Origin: Shinella pollutisoli
GTDB taxonomy: Bacteria; Pseudomonadota; Alphaproteobacteria; Rhizobiales; Rhizobiaceae
Direction: 5' to 3'
Length of the DNA stretch: 64,000 nt
NCBI RefSeq assembly: GCF_024609765.1
Contig: NZ_JANFDG010000026.1
Coordinates: 20,161-84,160 of the forward strand
Positions 1-8,428 of this stretch are shown piece by piece. Made by a program: the position numbers and the translations under genes. The notes beneath the pieces are model-generated. The model was not told the origin of the DNA. It saw nothing but the letters and a program-made list of their open reading frames with translations, and did not search any database. The stretch's first letter is position 1. Each line of letters opens with the position of its first letter.

Positions 1-7
1 GGCAAAA

Positions 8-32
8 CGAAACCCGCCGTCGCCGGCGGGTT
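8..32 (-). terminator. Intrinsic terminator of ctrA
   Basis: On the minus strand an 8-bp stem (AACCCGCC pairing with GGCGGGTT, 6-nt loop) is followed by TCGTTTTG. It sits about 30 bp past the ctrA stop codon and fits a rho-independent terminator for that gene. Confidence 0.75.
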
Positions 33-60
33 CGCGATTGCATGGGGCGGGGAAGGGAGA

Positions 61-759
<699 letters not shown>

Positions 760-1285
760 ATCTGTCCCCTTTTCCGCCGCTAAAGGTCCCTGGCCCCCTA
801 CGCGATACGGATCCAGTCGTTGCCTGATTTGGAGGCTGCCACGGAATGGTTAACAAATTCTGATTCCCTCTGGCAAGGTGTATCGGAATGTTAAATATTT
901 TAGGCAGACTCCTGATTTCATACATGAATTGGAAACGGAATTCTTAATCTTATAGATTAGGAAACGCCGCTAACCGACTCTTTCGACTCATCAATGGGAG
1001 CACCTGTTTTTTCGTGCCGACCATTTACCGAGCCTTAAATCATCGCACCTATGATTAACGATGCCCGTAAACGAAAGGTTACCAGCGGTAGGGTTTTATT
1101 AATATCGCTAGATTTTTTGCGGTCCGGCCCGGAGGGGAACGGTCCGCGGGCGAAAATGCCGGCCATCGGCGATGCGGCAACAGGCCGCGCGGCGAGGGCC
1201 GTTCGAATGCGGGGCATGCGGTTGCCGTCCATCGGGCGTCGCCTGCCCGAATGCCGGGGTCTCGCTATCCACGGGAGTATTGCGT
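760..1285. promoter_or_regulatory. ctrA/fliJ intergenic region with GANTC cluster
   Basis: This AT-rich 526-bp stretch separates the divergent ctrA and fliJ-like genes and holds no convincing gene. Four GANTC sites, the CcrM methylation target, lie at 862, 907, 976 and 985. Several TTAA half-sites are present (850, 891, 944, 1035, 1055, 1099), but no full TTAA-N7-TTAA box was found. A short inverted repeat TAATCT-TAT-AGATTA spans 945-959. In this group ctrA transcription is known to respond to CcrM methylation, so the cluster is probably regulatory. Confidence 0.6.
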
Positions 1286-1636
1286 ATGAAGTCGCGTGAG
1301 AGCCTAGTCCGCCTGAAGGAATTTCAGGTCAAAGAAAAAAGACGGCAACTGGCCCAGCTCCAGCTCATGATGTCCGAGTTCGAACGGATGTCGAAGGAAC
1401 TGGAAAGCCAGATCGCCGTCGAGGAGAAGAAATCGGGGATCACCGATCCGAACCACTTCGCCTATCCAACGTTCGCCAAGGCCGCGCGCCAGCGCTCGGA
1501 CAACCTTCAGGTCTCGATCCGCGAGCTGAAGGTCCAGCAGGATGCCGCGGAGCTGGCGCTGGAGGAGGCGGAAGCCGAATACAGCAAGGCCGCCGCCCTC
1601 GAGGAGCGCGACAACGCGGTGCGGATGCGCGCCTGA
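1286..1636 (+). CDS. FliJ-like flagellar protein
   Basis: FliJ proteins are soluble coiled coils that help the flagellar type III export ATPase FliI and ferry escorted chaperones. The 116-residue product starting MKSRESLVRLKEFQ is almost entirely charged heptad helix (Glu/Lys/Gln/Arg rich, no membrane segment), with the usual FliJ N-terminal pattern of a basic segment followed by a long coiled coil. The ATG at 1286 was preferred over an upstream in-frame ATG at 1172, because the upstream extension is Arg/Cys-rich and unlike coding sequence. It diverges from ctrA, an arrangement known in Rhizobiales. Length is slightly below the usual 140 or so residues. The family call rests on pattern only. 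Confidence 0.7.
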   Translation: MKSRESLVRLKEFQVKEKRRQLAQLQLMMSEFERMSKELESQIAVEEKKSGITDPNHFAYPTFAKAARQRSDNLQVSIRELKVQQDAAELALEEAEAEYSKAAALEERDNAVRMRA

Positions 1637-1662
1637 GCGTACGGGTTTCATGAGGCGAGGAG

Positions 1663-1693
1663 CCTCGCGGGCGATGGCTGACCGCCCGCGAGG
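1663..1693. terminator. Bidirectional terminator between fliJ and GNAT gene
   Basis: A perfect 11-bp stem (CCTCGCGGGCG with CGCCCGCGAGG, 9-nt loop) lies between the two convergent genes and is followed on the plus strand by GTTCCTTGCGTT. Its position suggests termination from both sides. Confidence 0.6.
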
Positions 1694-1705
1694 GTTCCTT
1701 GCGTT

Positions 1706-1987
1706 CTAAAGATCGACGATGTCCTGCCAGTCCTTGTGGCGCATCGCCTGGGCGCGGAAGAAGGGGCAGAGCGGCATGATCTTCCAGCCGCCCGCCCGCG
1801 CCGCCTCGACCGCATGGGCCGCGAGCGCCTGGCCGACGCCCTTGCCGCGTAGCGCGTCCGGCACGCCGGTATGGTCGACGATGACGAGCTTCGGCGAGGT
1901 GCGCGAATAGGTGATCTCCGCCTCGTGCCCGTCGACGATCGCGTAGTAGCGCCCCTTGGCGCCGTTGTCTTCCGTCAGGATGTCCAT
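1706..1987 (-). CDS. YjdJ-type GNAT N-acetyltransferase
   Basis: This 93-residue protein belongs to the short GCN5-related acetyltransferase family typified by YjdJ. The acetyl-CoA loop is visible as ALRGKGVGQALAAHAVEAAR (about residues 44-63), followed by the C-terminal motif KIMPLCPFFRAQAMRHK typical of this subgroup. Substrate is unknown. It is convergent with the FliJ-like gene and divergent from the PqiA-like gene. A stand-alone small GNAT of this type is common in rhizobia. Confidence 0.85.
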   Translation of the reverse strand: MDILTEDNGAKGRYYAIVDGHEAEITYSRTSPKLVIVDHTGVPDALRGKGVGQALAAHAVEAARAGGWKIMPLCPFFRAQAMRHKDWQDIVDL

Positions 1988-2112
1988 TGCCGTTTCCGTG
2001 GCTTCGTTGCGATCCGGCCATCCTTCCGCTTTCGCGGCGCCGGCGCAAGGCGCAACATGCGCGGGCGGCGGCGGGATGCTATGGAGGAGCGAATCGAAAC
2101 TCCGGCGCGCCC

Positions 2113-2556
2113 ATGGTCCTGATCGTTCCCGTCCTCCTCGTGCTTTCGGCCTTCTGCCTGGCGCTCGGCCTCGTGCTGCCGCTCGTCCGCTTCGAGAAGC
2201 TCTACGTCTTCAAGGAAACGCCCTCGCTCATCGACCTGATGCTGTCGCTCTGGACCGGCGGCAACGCGGGGCTTGCCGCACTCGTCGCGCTGTTTTCCAT
2301 CGTCTTTCCGGCGGTGAAGCTGGTGGGGATCGCCGTGGAGGCGACCGCGAGGGACGGGGAGGGCGCGCTTCTGCGCCGCCTGCTGCCGCTCCTGTCGAAA
2401 TGGTCGATGATGGACGTGATGCTGGTGGCGCTCGTCATCGTCGCGGCGAAGACGAGCGGCATGGCGACGGCCTTCACGCAGCCGGGCCTGTGGTTCTACG
2501 CGGCGTCCGCGATCCTCGCCGGGCTCCTGCAAATGCGACTGCGGCCGCGCGGGTAG
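2113..2556 (+). CDS. Single-domain PqiA-like membrane protein
   Basis: The 147-residue protein has about four hydrophobic segments (residues 2-20, 45-67, about 95-112, about 120-140) and the PqiA domain signature around KLYVFKETPSLIDLM and LVALFSIVFPAVKLVG. E. coli PqiA, part of an envelope lipid-trafficking system, has two such domains and about 417 residues, so this is a single-domain form. The ATG at 2113 begins directly at the first membrane segment; an in-frame upstream ATG at 1987 would add an arginine-rich tail and is rejected. No pqiB partner lies next to it, so its role is open. Confidence 0.75.
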   Translation: MVLIVPVLLVLSAFCLALGLVLPLVRFEKLYVFKETPSLIDLMLSLWTGGNAGLAALVALFSIVFPAVKLVGIAVEATARDGEGALLRRLLPLLSKWSMMDVMLVALVIVAAKTSGMATAFTQPGLWFYAASAILAGLLQMRLRPRG

Positions 2557-2586
2557 CGCGGCCGCAGGAGCAGGATAACGAAGCTG

Positions 2587-2862
2587 TCAGTGGCGGTACT
2601 GCTGGATGCGCGTGGTGCGCAGGCCGGCAAGGCCGTGGTCGTTGATGGAGGACTGCCAGGAGAGGAATTCCTCGACCGTCAGCGTGTAGCGCTCGCAGGC
2701 CTCCTCCAGGCTGAGCAGACCGCCGCGCACGGCGGCGACGACTTCCGCCTTCCGTCTGATCACCCAGCGCCGCGTGTTGGCGGGCGGCAGGTCGGCGATC
2801 GTCAGGGGGCTGCCATCGGGGCCGATGACGTATTTCACGCGGGGTCGTATCAGGTCGGTCAT
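2587..2862 (-). CDS. sciP: CtrA inhibitor SciP (DUF1153)
   Basis: SciP is a small helix-turn-helix protein that binds CtrA and blocks its recruitment of RNA polymerase, giving cell-cycle timing. The 91-residue product has the DUF1153 core: PRVKYVIGPDGSPLTIADLP, then RWVIRRKAEVVAAVRGGLLS and the helix-turn-helix LEEACERYTLTVEEFLSWQ. Length matches the family. It lies 2 kb from ctrA, a conserved arrangement. A near-consensus CtrA box (TTAA-N7-CTAA at 2916-2930) and a GANTC site (2865-2869) sit upstream, consistent with activation by CtrA as known in Caulobacter. Confidence 0.93.
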   Translation of the reverse strand: MTDLIRPRVKYVIGPDGSPLTIADLPPANTRRWVIRRKAEVVAAVRGGLLSLEEACERYTLTVEEFLSWQSSINDHGLAGLRTTRIQQYRH

Positions 2863-3287
2863 TGGACTCTCTACATAAACTCAAGACCATATGCCGGCAC
2901 TCTAGCCCGCCACATTTAAGATTTGCCTAAGCCCGGCGTAACAATTTTCTAATCATTTGAGCAGCTTCGCTCCCCGCGGCCCGGCGCGCCAAGCCCCGGC
3001 TTTCCCGCGTTCCGGCGCATTATTGACGGCGCGCAGAAATAAACGGTTCCAATTTTAGTCGAACTCTGATAGGAGCAGCGCAAAATCGGAGGCCGGCATC
3101 GGTTCGATGCCACCGGAAGCCTCCAGGACGCATCCACAAGTTCGTGCCCGATACGCCGTTTTCCAAAAGAGGGGAATGGCGTAGGCGGTGTTTTTGACGT
3201 TGTCGATTCCGTACGGGTGCTCCTGAAATTTTCCGGACCGGGAATGCACATGCGCCGGCGCGCCGCGCCGGCTGTTGGAAACGGAAA
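2863..3287. promoter_or_regulatory. sciP/luxR intergenic region with candidate CtrA box
   Basis: No convincing gene is visible in these 425 bp. The sciP side holds a GANTC site at 2865-2869 and a TTAA-N7-CTAA element at 2916-2930, seven of eight positions of the CtrA consensus, 54-68 bp from the sciP start codon. A second GANTC is at 3205-3209. A short stretch resembling a tRNA T-arm (GGCATC-GGTTC-GATGCC, about 3093-3109) has no cloverleaf around it. Confidence 0.45.
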
Positions 3288-4037
3288 ATGAGAGACCCAG
3301 ACAAGATGCTCATGCAGCAGGGCTGGTCGCCGGACGTCCTGACTACAGCCAATATCGAAGCCGTGCAGACCGAATATGAGGTGCTCCACCTCATGCGCCG
3401 CTGCGCCGCCCATTTCAACTTCAGCCATTTTCTCGTCTCGCGCCACCCGGGCAGCGGGCAGCATCGCTTTTCCGAGCGGCTCCTCGTCAGCAACTGGCCG
3501 GCCGACCTCGTGCGCAAATATGATTCGGCGGAGATCTTCCATCTCAGCCGGCTCGCGCTGGAGGCCGGCGCGACGAAGCTGCCGGTGCATGGCGGCACCG
3601 CGCTGCTTGCACCGGCCGATGGCGGCGGCGAAGAGGTACGTGCGGCAATAGCCCTTGCCGACGGCTACGGCCTCGACCGCTTCACCGCCTTCCTGCTGCA
3701 TTCGACGGCGGCCGATCCCTACCTGATGGTCTTCGCCGGAACGCGCCCGCCGCTGGAGCGGCCTGAGCTTGCCGACCTCTACTATACCTCGGTCCAGCTC
3801 TTCGAATGCCTGGAGAAGACCTTCTCCACCGGCACGGCCAGCCGCGAGAAGCTCTCCAGCCGCGAGATCGAGTGCCTGCGCTGGGCGGCGGCCGGCAAGA
3901 GCAGCGACGAGATCGGCATCATCCTCGGCATCTCGGCCTACACGGTGAGCAGCTATTTCAAGAGCGCGACGCGCAAGCTGCAGGCGGTCAACCGCATGCA
4001 GGCGATCGCCTGTGCGCTGCGGCTGAAGCTGATCTGA
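3288..4037 (+). CDS. LuxR-family transcriptional regulator
   Basis: The 249-residue protein has an N-terminal autoinducer-binding-like domain (about 20-170) and a C-terminal LuxR helix-turn-helix. The latter is seen as [20 protein letters not shown] then [19 protein letters not shown] (about 185-225), with the conserved E, W, GK and V-S positions. The N-terminal domain lacks an obvious acyl-homoserine-lactone pocket, so this may be an orphan regulator. Orphan luxR genes beside ctrA/mnmA occur in Sinorhizobium relatives. The ATG at 3288 has GGAAACGGAAA just upstream. No luxI homologue is in the window. Confidence 0.85.
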   Translation: MRDPDKMLMQQGWSPDVLTTANIEAVQTEYEVLHLMRRCAAHFNFSHFLVSRHPGSGQHRFSERLLVSNWPADLVRKYDSAEIFHLSRLALEAGATKLPVHGGTALLAPADGGGEEVRAAIALADGYGLDRFTAFLLHSTAADPYLMVFAGTRPPLERPELADLYYTSVQLFECLEKTFSTGTASREKLSSREIECLRWAAAGKSSDEIGIILGISAYTVSSYFKSATRKLQAVNRMQAIACALRLKLI

Positions 4038-4266
4038 TCCTTCCCGATCGCGCGGAGCCGTTTCCCTTCCAGGCGGACCGGGAGGGCGGCGCGTTCCGTG
4101 CCGCCGGAAGATCGAGGCTTCCGGCCTTCTCTTGCCCTCGGGGCGGCAAGTTTCTATATGTCGCCCCGAAGGCGCCAGCAGGCGCCGCGGCCGCTTGCGG
4201 CCCCAGCGAAAAGGTGCCCGTGCGACCGCCCGTGACGGCGGCGGGCGGCGCCGGAACGGACCCCGC

Positions 4267-5463
4267 GTGAACAGTCTCGATTTCGACCGGAAGCCAGAAG
4301 ATACGCGCGTCGTCGTCGCCATGTCGGGCGGCGTCGACAGTTCCGTCGTGGCCGGGATCCTGAAACGCGAGGGCTACGACGTCCTCGGCATCACGCTGCA
4401 GCTCTACGACCACGGCGCCGCCGTGCACCGGGCCGGCTCCTGCTGCGCGGGGCAGGACATCGACGACGCCCGCCGCGTCTGCGAGACGCTCGGCATCCCG
4501 CACTACGTGCTCGACTACGAGAAGCGGTTCCGCGAGACGGTGATCAATCCCTTCGCCGAGAGCTACGTCGCCGGCGAGACGCCGATCCCCTGCGTGGCCT
4601 GCAACCAGACCGTCAAGTTCGCCGACCTGCTGGCGACCGCTAGGGAGCTCGGCGCCGACGCGCTCGCCACCGGCCACTACATCCGCTCGCGCCCGAACCC
4701 GACGCCGGACGCGCCGCATCGCCGCGCGCTCTACCGGCCCGTCGACGCGGAGCGCGACCAGAGCTACTTCCTCTTCGCCACCACGCAGGAGCAGATCGAC
4801 TACCTGCGCTTTCCCCTCGGCCATCTCTCCAAGGCCGAGACGCGGGCGCTTGCCGAGGAGATGGGCCTCGTCGTCGCGAAGAAGGCGGACAGCCAGGACA
4901 TCTGCTTCGTGCCGCAGGGTAAGTATTCCGACATCGTCAGCAAGCTGAAGCCGAACGCGGCCCTTTCCGGCGACATCGTCCATATCGACGGGCGCTTGCT
5001 CGGCCGGCACGAGGGCATCCTGCACTACACGATCGGCCAGCGCCGCGGCATCGGCATCGCCACCGGCGAGCCGCTCTACGTCGTCTATCTCGACGCGCGC
5101 TCGCGCCGGGTGATCGTCGGCCCGAAGGAGGCGCTGGAGACGCGCCGCCTTTATCTGCGCGACGTCAACTGGCTCGGCGACGGCGCCATCGAGGCGGCGG
5201 CCGAGCAGGGCTTCGACTGCTACGCCAAGGTGCGCTCGACGCGCCCGCCGCGCCCCGCGCGCCTGCTGTCCGGCCACGGCGGCCTCTATGTCGAGCTCGC
5301 CGAGGGCGAGCCCGGCGTCGCCCCCGGCCAGGCCTGCGCGCTCTATTCCGGCGAGGGCGAGGACGCCCGCATCTACGGCGGCGGCTTCATCCTGCGCTCG
5401 GAGCGCGAGCCGGCTGCCGAAGCGGCCCTGAAGCGCATCCTCGCCGCGCCCGCCGCCGCCTGA
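4267..5463 (+). CDS. mnmA: tRNA-specific 2-thiouridylase MnmA
   Basis: MnmA inserts sulfur at position 2 of the wobble uridine 34 of tRNA-Lys, Glu and Gln, using ATP and sulfur passed from IscS. The 398-residue protein has the PP-loop [16 protein letters not shown] (about 17-32), the catalytic cysteine pair in [15 protein letters not shown] and the second cysteine in DSQDICFV, and the HYIRS and QRRGIGI motifs. Length matches alphaproteobacterial MnmA. Start is GTG at 4267; upstream in-frame codons are Arg/Pro-rich and not family-like. A terminator-like hairpin follows at 5479-5501. Confidence 0.96.
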   Translation: MNSLDFDRKPEDTRVVVAMSGGVDSSVVAGILKREGYDVLGITLQLYDHGAAVHRAGSCCAGQDIDDARRVCETLGIPHYVLDYEKRFRETVINPFAESYVAGETPIPCVACNQTVKFADLLATARELGADALATGHYIRSRPNPTPDAPHRRALYRPVDAERDQSYFLFATTQEQIDYLRFPLGHLSKAETRALAEEMGLVVAKKADSQDICFVPQGKYSDIVSKLKPNAALSGDIVHIDGRLLGRHEGILHYTIGQRRGIGIATGEPLYVVYLDARSRRVIVGPKEALETRRLYLRDVNWLGDGAIEAAAEQGFDCYAKVRSTRPPRPARLLSGHGGLYVELAEGEPGVAPGQACALYSGEGEDARIYGGGFILRSEREPAAEAALKRILAAPAAA

Positions 5464-5478
5464 AGCCCGGCGCCGGAG

Positions 5479-5501
5479 GCGCCTGCGGAGGCGCGATTTT
5501 T
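5479..5501 (+). terminator. Terminator after mnmA
   Basis: A GCGCC-TGCGGA-GGCGC hairpin is followed by GATTTTT, 15 bp after the mnmA stop. The stem is short (5 bp) but GC-rich, with a T-run. Confidence 0.55.
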
Positions 5502-5515
5502 GTGCGAAACGTCGC

Positions 5516-5545
5516 TTGACACCCCTCCGACCGCCATCCTATAAG
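5516..5545 (+). promoter_or_regulatory. Sigma-70 type promoter of tRNA-Met
   Basis: A TTGACA (5516-5521) and a TATAAG (5540-5545) hexamer are separated by 18 bp and lie about 50 bp ahead of the tRNA. This is a strong housekeeping promoter by rhizobial standards. Confidence 0.7.
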
Positions 5546-5595
5546 CCGCCCACCCGGACGGCGAACGGCGACGTTCTCGAACCGTCCAGCCCGGC

Positions 5596-5672
5596 GGCGG
5601 AGTAGCTCAGTAGGTTAGAGCAGAGGAATCATAATCCTTGTGTCGGGGGTTCGAATCCCTCCTCCGCTACCA
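5596..5672 (+). tRNA. tRNA-Met (anticodon CAT)
   Basis: The 77-nt gene folds into a full cloverleaf: acceptor GGCGGAG/CTCCGCT (one G-T at the end), D-stem GCTC/GAGC, anticodon stem GAGGA/TCCTT with loop ATCATAA, T-stem GGGGG/CCCTC with loop TTCGAAT, and an encoded CCA. Anticodon CAT with this loop fits elongator methionine tRNA; a lysidine-modified tRNA-Ile2 cannot be excluded by eye. The proposed prophage end is 40 bp downstream, but the tRNA is intact and not duplicated, so it is not an integrase attachment site. Confidence 0.93.
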
Positions 5673-5707
5673 TAAGCTTCCTTATAAACTAGATGTCTGC
5701 GGGCTTT

Positions 5708-5712
5708 ATGAA
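5708..5712. repeat. Target-site duplication, left copy (ATGAA)
   Basis: ATGAA directly precedes the TGT of the proposed phage right end and recurs at 45634-45638. Chance matches of this length are possible; the resulting 39.9 kb element size and the shared terminal motifs raise the likelihood. Confidence 0.5.
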
Positions 5713-5790
5713 TGTAGCTTGCCGCGAAATTTCGGAATTTTGACACGAGAAATCGGAATTTTCGTTTTTCCGATCGGGGTGTCAAAATCA
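5713..5790 (+). repeat. Phage right-end repeats (putative transposase sites)
   Basis: Within the first 80 bp of the phage, a TTTCGGAATTTT-like element occurs at about 5729-5740 and again (AATCGGAATTTTCG) at about 5750-5764, with an inverted relative TTTTTCCGAT near 5764-5773. TGACAC at 5741-5746 is mirrored by GTGTCA at 5780-5785. Mu-like ends carry several MuA binding sites, so these are likely transposase sites. Confidence 0.45.
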
Positions 5791-5810
5791 CTCGCTGGCC
5801 ATCGAGTAGC

Positions 5811-6200
5811 CTAATGCCCGAGAAGATGTCCGGGTGTCCTGATTTCCCGCGACACTTGATACCGCTCAATGATGGCGTCGGCCGCCCGCAGACCTATCTC
5901 CTTCCCCGCCCTCCGGGACGCCTCGCCGTCTTTGCCTGCGAAGTCCTTGCTAAGATCGTCCGGCATGCCATTGAGGACGTCGGCCAACCAAGGAACGAAG
6001 CAGGGCTTCGTCACCCGCTCGCCATCTCGATCGGCGACTATCCAAATCTTGAGGAGGGTATCAGCGAGGCGCTCCGCGATCATCAGGCCGGATGACGGTT
6101 CGCGCCTTCGCGACGTGCTCGTGCCGCCGTACGCCCTGATGAGGGTCCTGGGCGCGGTCAGCATCCGGATGTAAAGATGTTCGGCAAGGTCGTCTCGCAC
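5811..6200 (-). CDS. Hypothetical protein, phage right-end cargo
   Basis: I do not recognise this 129-residue soluble protein. It starts with GTG at 6200 behind a good ribosome site (GGGAG about 8 nt upstream), and composition is normal for coding sequence (mixed charge, no membrane segment). It lies at the extreme right end of the phage, after the fibre genes, where Mu-like phages keep host-modifying cargo such as mom. It is divergent from the 76-residue gene at 6334, with paired inverted repeats between them (6215-6245). Function unknown. Confidence 0.55.
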   Translation of the reverse strand: MRDDLAEHLYIRMLTAPRTLIRAYGGTSTSRRREPSSGLMIAERLADTLLKIWIVADRDGERVTKPCFVPWLADVLNGMPDDLSKDFAGKDGEASRRAGKEIGLRAADAIIERYQVSREIRTPGHLLGH

Positions 6201-6214
6201 GGGGCACTCCCTTT

Positions 6215-6245
6215 GTGTCTGTGGCTAGACACGAATTCGCGTGTC
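6215..6245. promoter_or_regulatory. Overlapping inverted repeats between divergent cargo genes
   Basis: GTGTCT-N6-AGACAC (6215-6232) overlaps GACACG-AATTCG-CGTGTC (6228-6245), sharing one GACAC half-site. The same GTGTC/GACAC word occurs at both phage ends. This looks like a double operator for the divergent genes at 5811-6200 and 6334-6564. Confidence 0.45.
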
Positions 6246-6333
6246 GGAGTTGAAATGCGGTTTCCCGGTACTTCCTCCCTTATATGTCTCTCCAGGCTCA
6301 TGATAAGGTACGCCCCTTCTGGAGGAGGAAAAC

Positions 6334-6564
6334 ATGGCCAAAGTTATCCGTGATCATTTTAAGGTCGAGAGTTCCGTCTGCGTTATCCATCTGCCCAGCG
6401 GAACTAAAATATCTACCTATCCGTACAAGGATAAGAAAGACGTCGGCGATCTAAAAATCCGTAACCTACACGACAACGATCATGCGGATGAATATGATCC
6501 CGACGAGGTGAGGGCAATGGCTCTTGAGCTGCTCAAGGAGCTCGCCGAAGATAACAACGATTGA
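6334..6564 (+). CDS. Small acidic hypothetical protein, phage cargo
   Basis: This 76-residue protein is acidic and lysine-rich (KDKKDVGDL, HADEYDPDEVRAMALELLKEL) and is preceded by a very strong ribosome site (GGAGGAGG). Its base composition is clearly lower in GC than its neighbours, and it is on the strand opposite to the late phage genes, both typical of a recently acquired moron. No family recognised. Confidence 0.65.
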   Translation: MAKVIRDHFKVESSVCVIHLPSGTKISTYPYKDKKDVGDLKIRNLHDNDHADEYDPDEVRAMALELLKELAEDNND

Positions 6565-6611
6565 GAGGGGCAATCGCGAGCTTGCTGTCAGCATCGTATC
6601 GACGCGGCAGC

Positions 6612-7199
6612 TTATTGCGATGGCCAAGGCACAACAGCTGCGGCCTTCGCTTCCTCGGCCGTCGTCGCCGCTTCCACGGCCGCTTTCGCACCGAGCCTAG
6701 CCGCCTCGATCAGTGCGCCGACGACGAGCCACTGCCCGTAGGCGGCGGAAACGACCTCCGCGACGCCGGTCAGCGTCTCCGCGGTGATGCCGATCTCGCC
6801 GGCGAGCAGCGGATAATGCTCCGGCTGCGGATCCTCGGCGGCGAGGCACTGACGTGCCTGCGCGGCTTTTTCCGCGTAGGTCATCGCCTGGCCGGCGCCG
6901 GGTGTGATGTATTTGAGGCGCTCCCGTTCGGCCGCCTCATCGATCGTGCGGCGCAACTGCGCCTTGACCTCATCAAGGCCAGGTGCCCAGAGCGAGAGCC
7001 CATAGGGCGCGAGCACCTCGGTGAGCGCTGCATCCGTCTGCTCGCCTTCCCCGTCGATAGGCCAGCGCGTCGGACGGTGCTCTTGCGACCACTCCATATA
7101 CGCGGGTTCATCGGAATCGAGCAGCGCCTGCGCGGCCGACGAATAGAGCCGGCCGTCGTCGGCCAGCCAGTACCAGTCTCGCGGATTGTAGGTCATCAT
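6612..7199 (-). CDS. Tail fibre accessory protein (DUF4376-like)
   Basis: The 195-residue product begins with the W/Y-rich module YNPRDWYWLADDGRLYSS and contains the segment LKYITPGAGQAMTYAEKAAQA seen in C-terminal modules of phage fibre or fibre-assembly proteins. It probably helps fold or decorate the fibre encoded just upstream. Two adjacent ATG codons (7199, 7196) overlap the fibre stop codon, a translational coupling typical of this operon. It is the last late gene. Confidence 0.65.
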   Translation of the reverse strand: MMTYNPRDWYWLADDGRLYSSAAQALLDSDEPAYMEWSQEHRPTRWPIDGEGEQTDAALTEVLAPYGLSLWAPGLDEVKAQLRRTIDEAAERERLKYITPGAGQAMTYAEKAAQARQCLAAEDPQPEHYPLLAGEIGITAETLTGVAEVVSAAYGQWLVVGALIEAARLGAKAAVEAATTAEEAKAAAVVPWPSQ

Positions 7200-8428
7200 A
7201 TGTAATTCCCCGCTGTGGTGACGACGCCGGCTGCATTGCCCGGAAAATAGTTTTCGCCGGAGCCGGCGGTGTAGATCAGGCCGTTGAGTGCAGTGCGATA
7301 ACGGACGCCGGAGGTGCCGGCGAAGGTGCAGCCGGATGACATGATCGTGCCGTTGTTCGCGAATGCGAAACAATTCGAGAATGTCAGGCCGGCATTGATG
7401 CCCACATTGACGTCGAGGATGGACAGCAGGCCGTAGGCGCTCGCGCTGAGATGCAACGGAGCCGCGCCGACGATCTGGTAATTGGATCGCGCCCAGACGG
7501 TGCTCAGGTTGATGCAGTAGATGTGTGCCCGGACGGCCGTCCCGAAGCGGAGGTTGGCGAATTCGATGCCGGCCCGGTCGGATGCGGCGAGGCAGTCATT
7601 GTTGCCGGCCGCGTTGATCTGAAATCCGTCTATATATAACGATCCGCCGCGGGTGGCATAGACCGTGCCGTTGATGGCGCACAGCGCAGGAGACGCGGGA
7701 TTGCCCTCCAGGATGACGCGCAGCATCGAGCCGAGGACGGTCACATTTTCCGCGTAGGTGCCGCTGCCGACCTTGATCTTGACGGCAAAGCCGGCCGCGA
7801 CGAACCGGCGCTGCGCGAAGTTGATGGCCGCCTGGATGGTCTTGAATGCGGCAGCGGCGGAGTCCGTGCTGCCGTCGTTGAGATCGCTGCCGTCGGTACG
7901 GACGTAGAGCGTCGTGTCGGCGCGCAACGGCGTGGGCGATGCATCAGCGAGCAGGCCGGTGAACACCCAGGCCGTGCCGGTGCAGACCAACTCGACAATA
8001 CCGTCCGTCGGCAGCGCCGCGGGAAGGAGCGGCTCTCCATACATGCTGAGGACAGGCAGGACGCCCGCGCCGAGGTCGAGCGTCACGGGTCCCTTGTTGG
8101 TGACCGCGCCGGTGCGTACGCGCACGACCATGCCCGGCGTGTTTGCGGAGGGTGCTGGCGTGAGCGCCCCGGTGAGGGCCTCCGATGTGCCGCCGGCGAC
8201 CACATAATTGAGGGCGCTGCGCTGTAGCGCCTTGCCGAGCTGCGTCCAGTCGGCGTTGGATAGCGGCAGGCCCGCACCCTCGATGATGGAGGCCAGCTCC
8301 TCCTGGATGGCGTTGAGCCAGAGTGCGTCCGCGACGGTGCCGAGAATGCCGTTCGGGAGGTTCTCGTCGCGAAACCCCCGGCGGCCGCCGCCGAGGTCGA
8401 TCCAGTCTGCTGCGTTGATGCGATCCAT
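7196..8428 (-). CDS. Tail fibre protein
   Basis: The 410-residue protein follows the Mu gp48-like gene, the normal place of the fibre. The N-terminus (about 1-80, with GTVADALWLNAIQEELASII) resembles baseplate-attachment domains of phage fibres. The middle (about 180-400) has the pattern of a right-handed parallel beta-helix starting at LYVRTDGSDLNDGSTDSAAAAF, as in pectate-lyase-like receptor-binding fibres. It should determine host range. Start overlaps the upstream stop at 8428. Confidence 0.8.
   Translation of the reverse strand: MDRINAADWIDLGGGRRGFRDENLPNGILGTVADALWLNAIQEELASIIEGAGLPLSNADWTQLGKALQRSALNYVVAGGTSEALTGALTPAPSANTPGMVVRVRTGAVTNKGPVTLDLGAGVLPVLSMYGEPLLPAALPTDGIVELVCTGTAWVFTGLLADASPTPLRADTTLYVRTDGSDLNDGSTDSAAAAFKTIQAAINFAQRRFVAAGFAVKIKVGSGTYAENVTVLGSMLRVILEGNPASPALCAINGTVYATRGGSLYIDGFQINAAGNNDCLAASDRAGIEFANLRFGTAVRAHIYCINLSTVWARSNYQIVGAAPLHLSASAYGLLSILDVNVGINAGLTFSNCFAFANNGTIMSSGCTFAGTSGVRYRTALNGLIYTAGSGENYFPGNAAGVVTTAGNYI

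Noticed and set aside
760..1285. Full CtrA box (TTAA-N7-TTAA) in the ctrA promoter
   Set aside because: Each TTAA was checked for a partner at 7 bp on both sides and none fits well.
3020..3600. Minus-strand open frames across the start of the luxR gene, and a T-arm-like motif at about 3093
   Set aside because: The frames are antisense shadows or have non-coding composition, and no cloverleaf can be built around the T-arm-like hairpin.
5596..5672. tRNA-Met as a site-specific integrase attachment site
   Set aside because: No tRNA fragment is duplicated at the other prophage end and no integrase is present; the phage moves by a MuA-type transposase.
5615..5869. Possible minus-strand small protein ending GGIRTPDTRIMIPLL
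   Set aside because: This is the antisense translation of tRNA-Met and its 3' flank, a common false gene.
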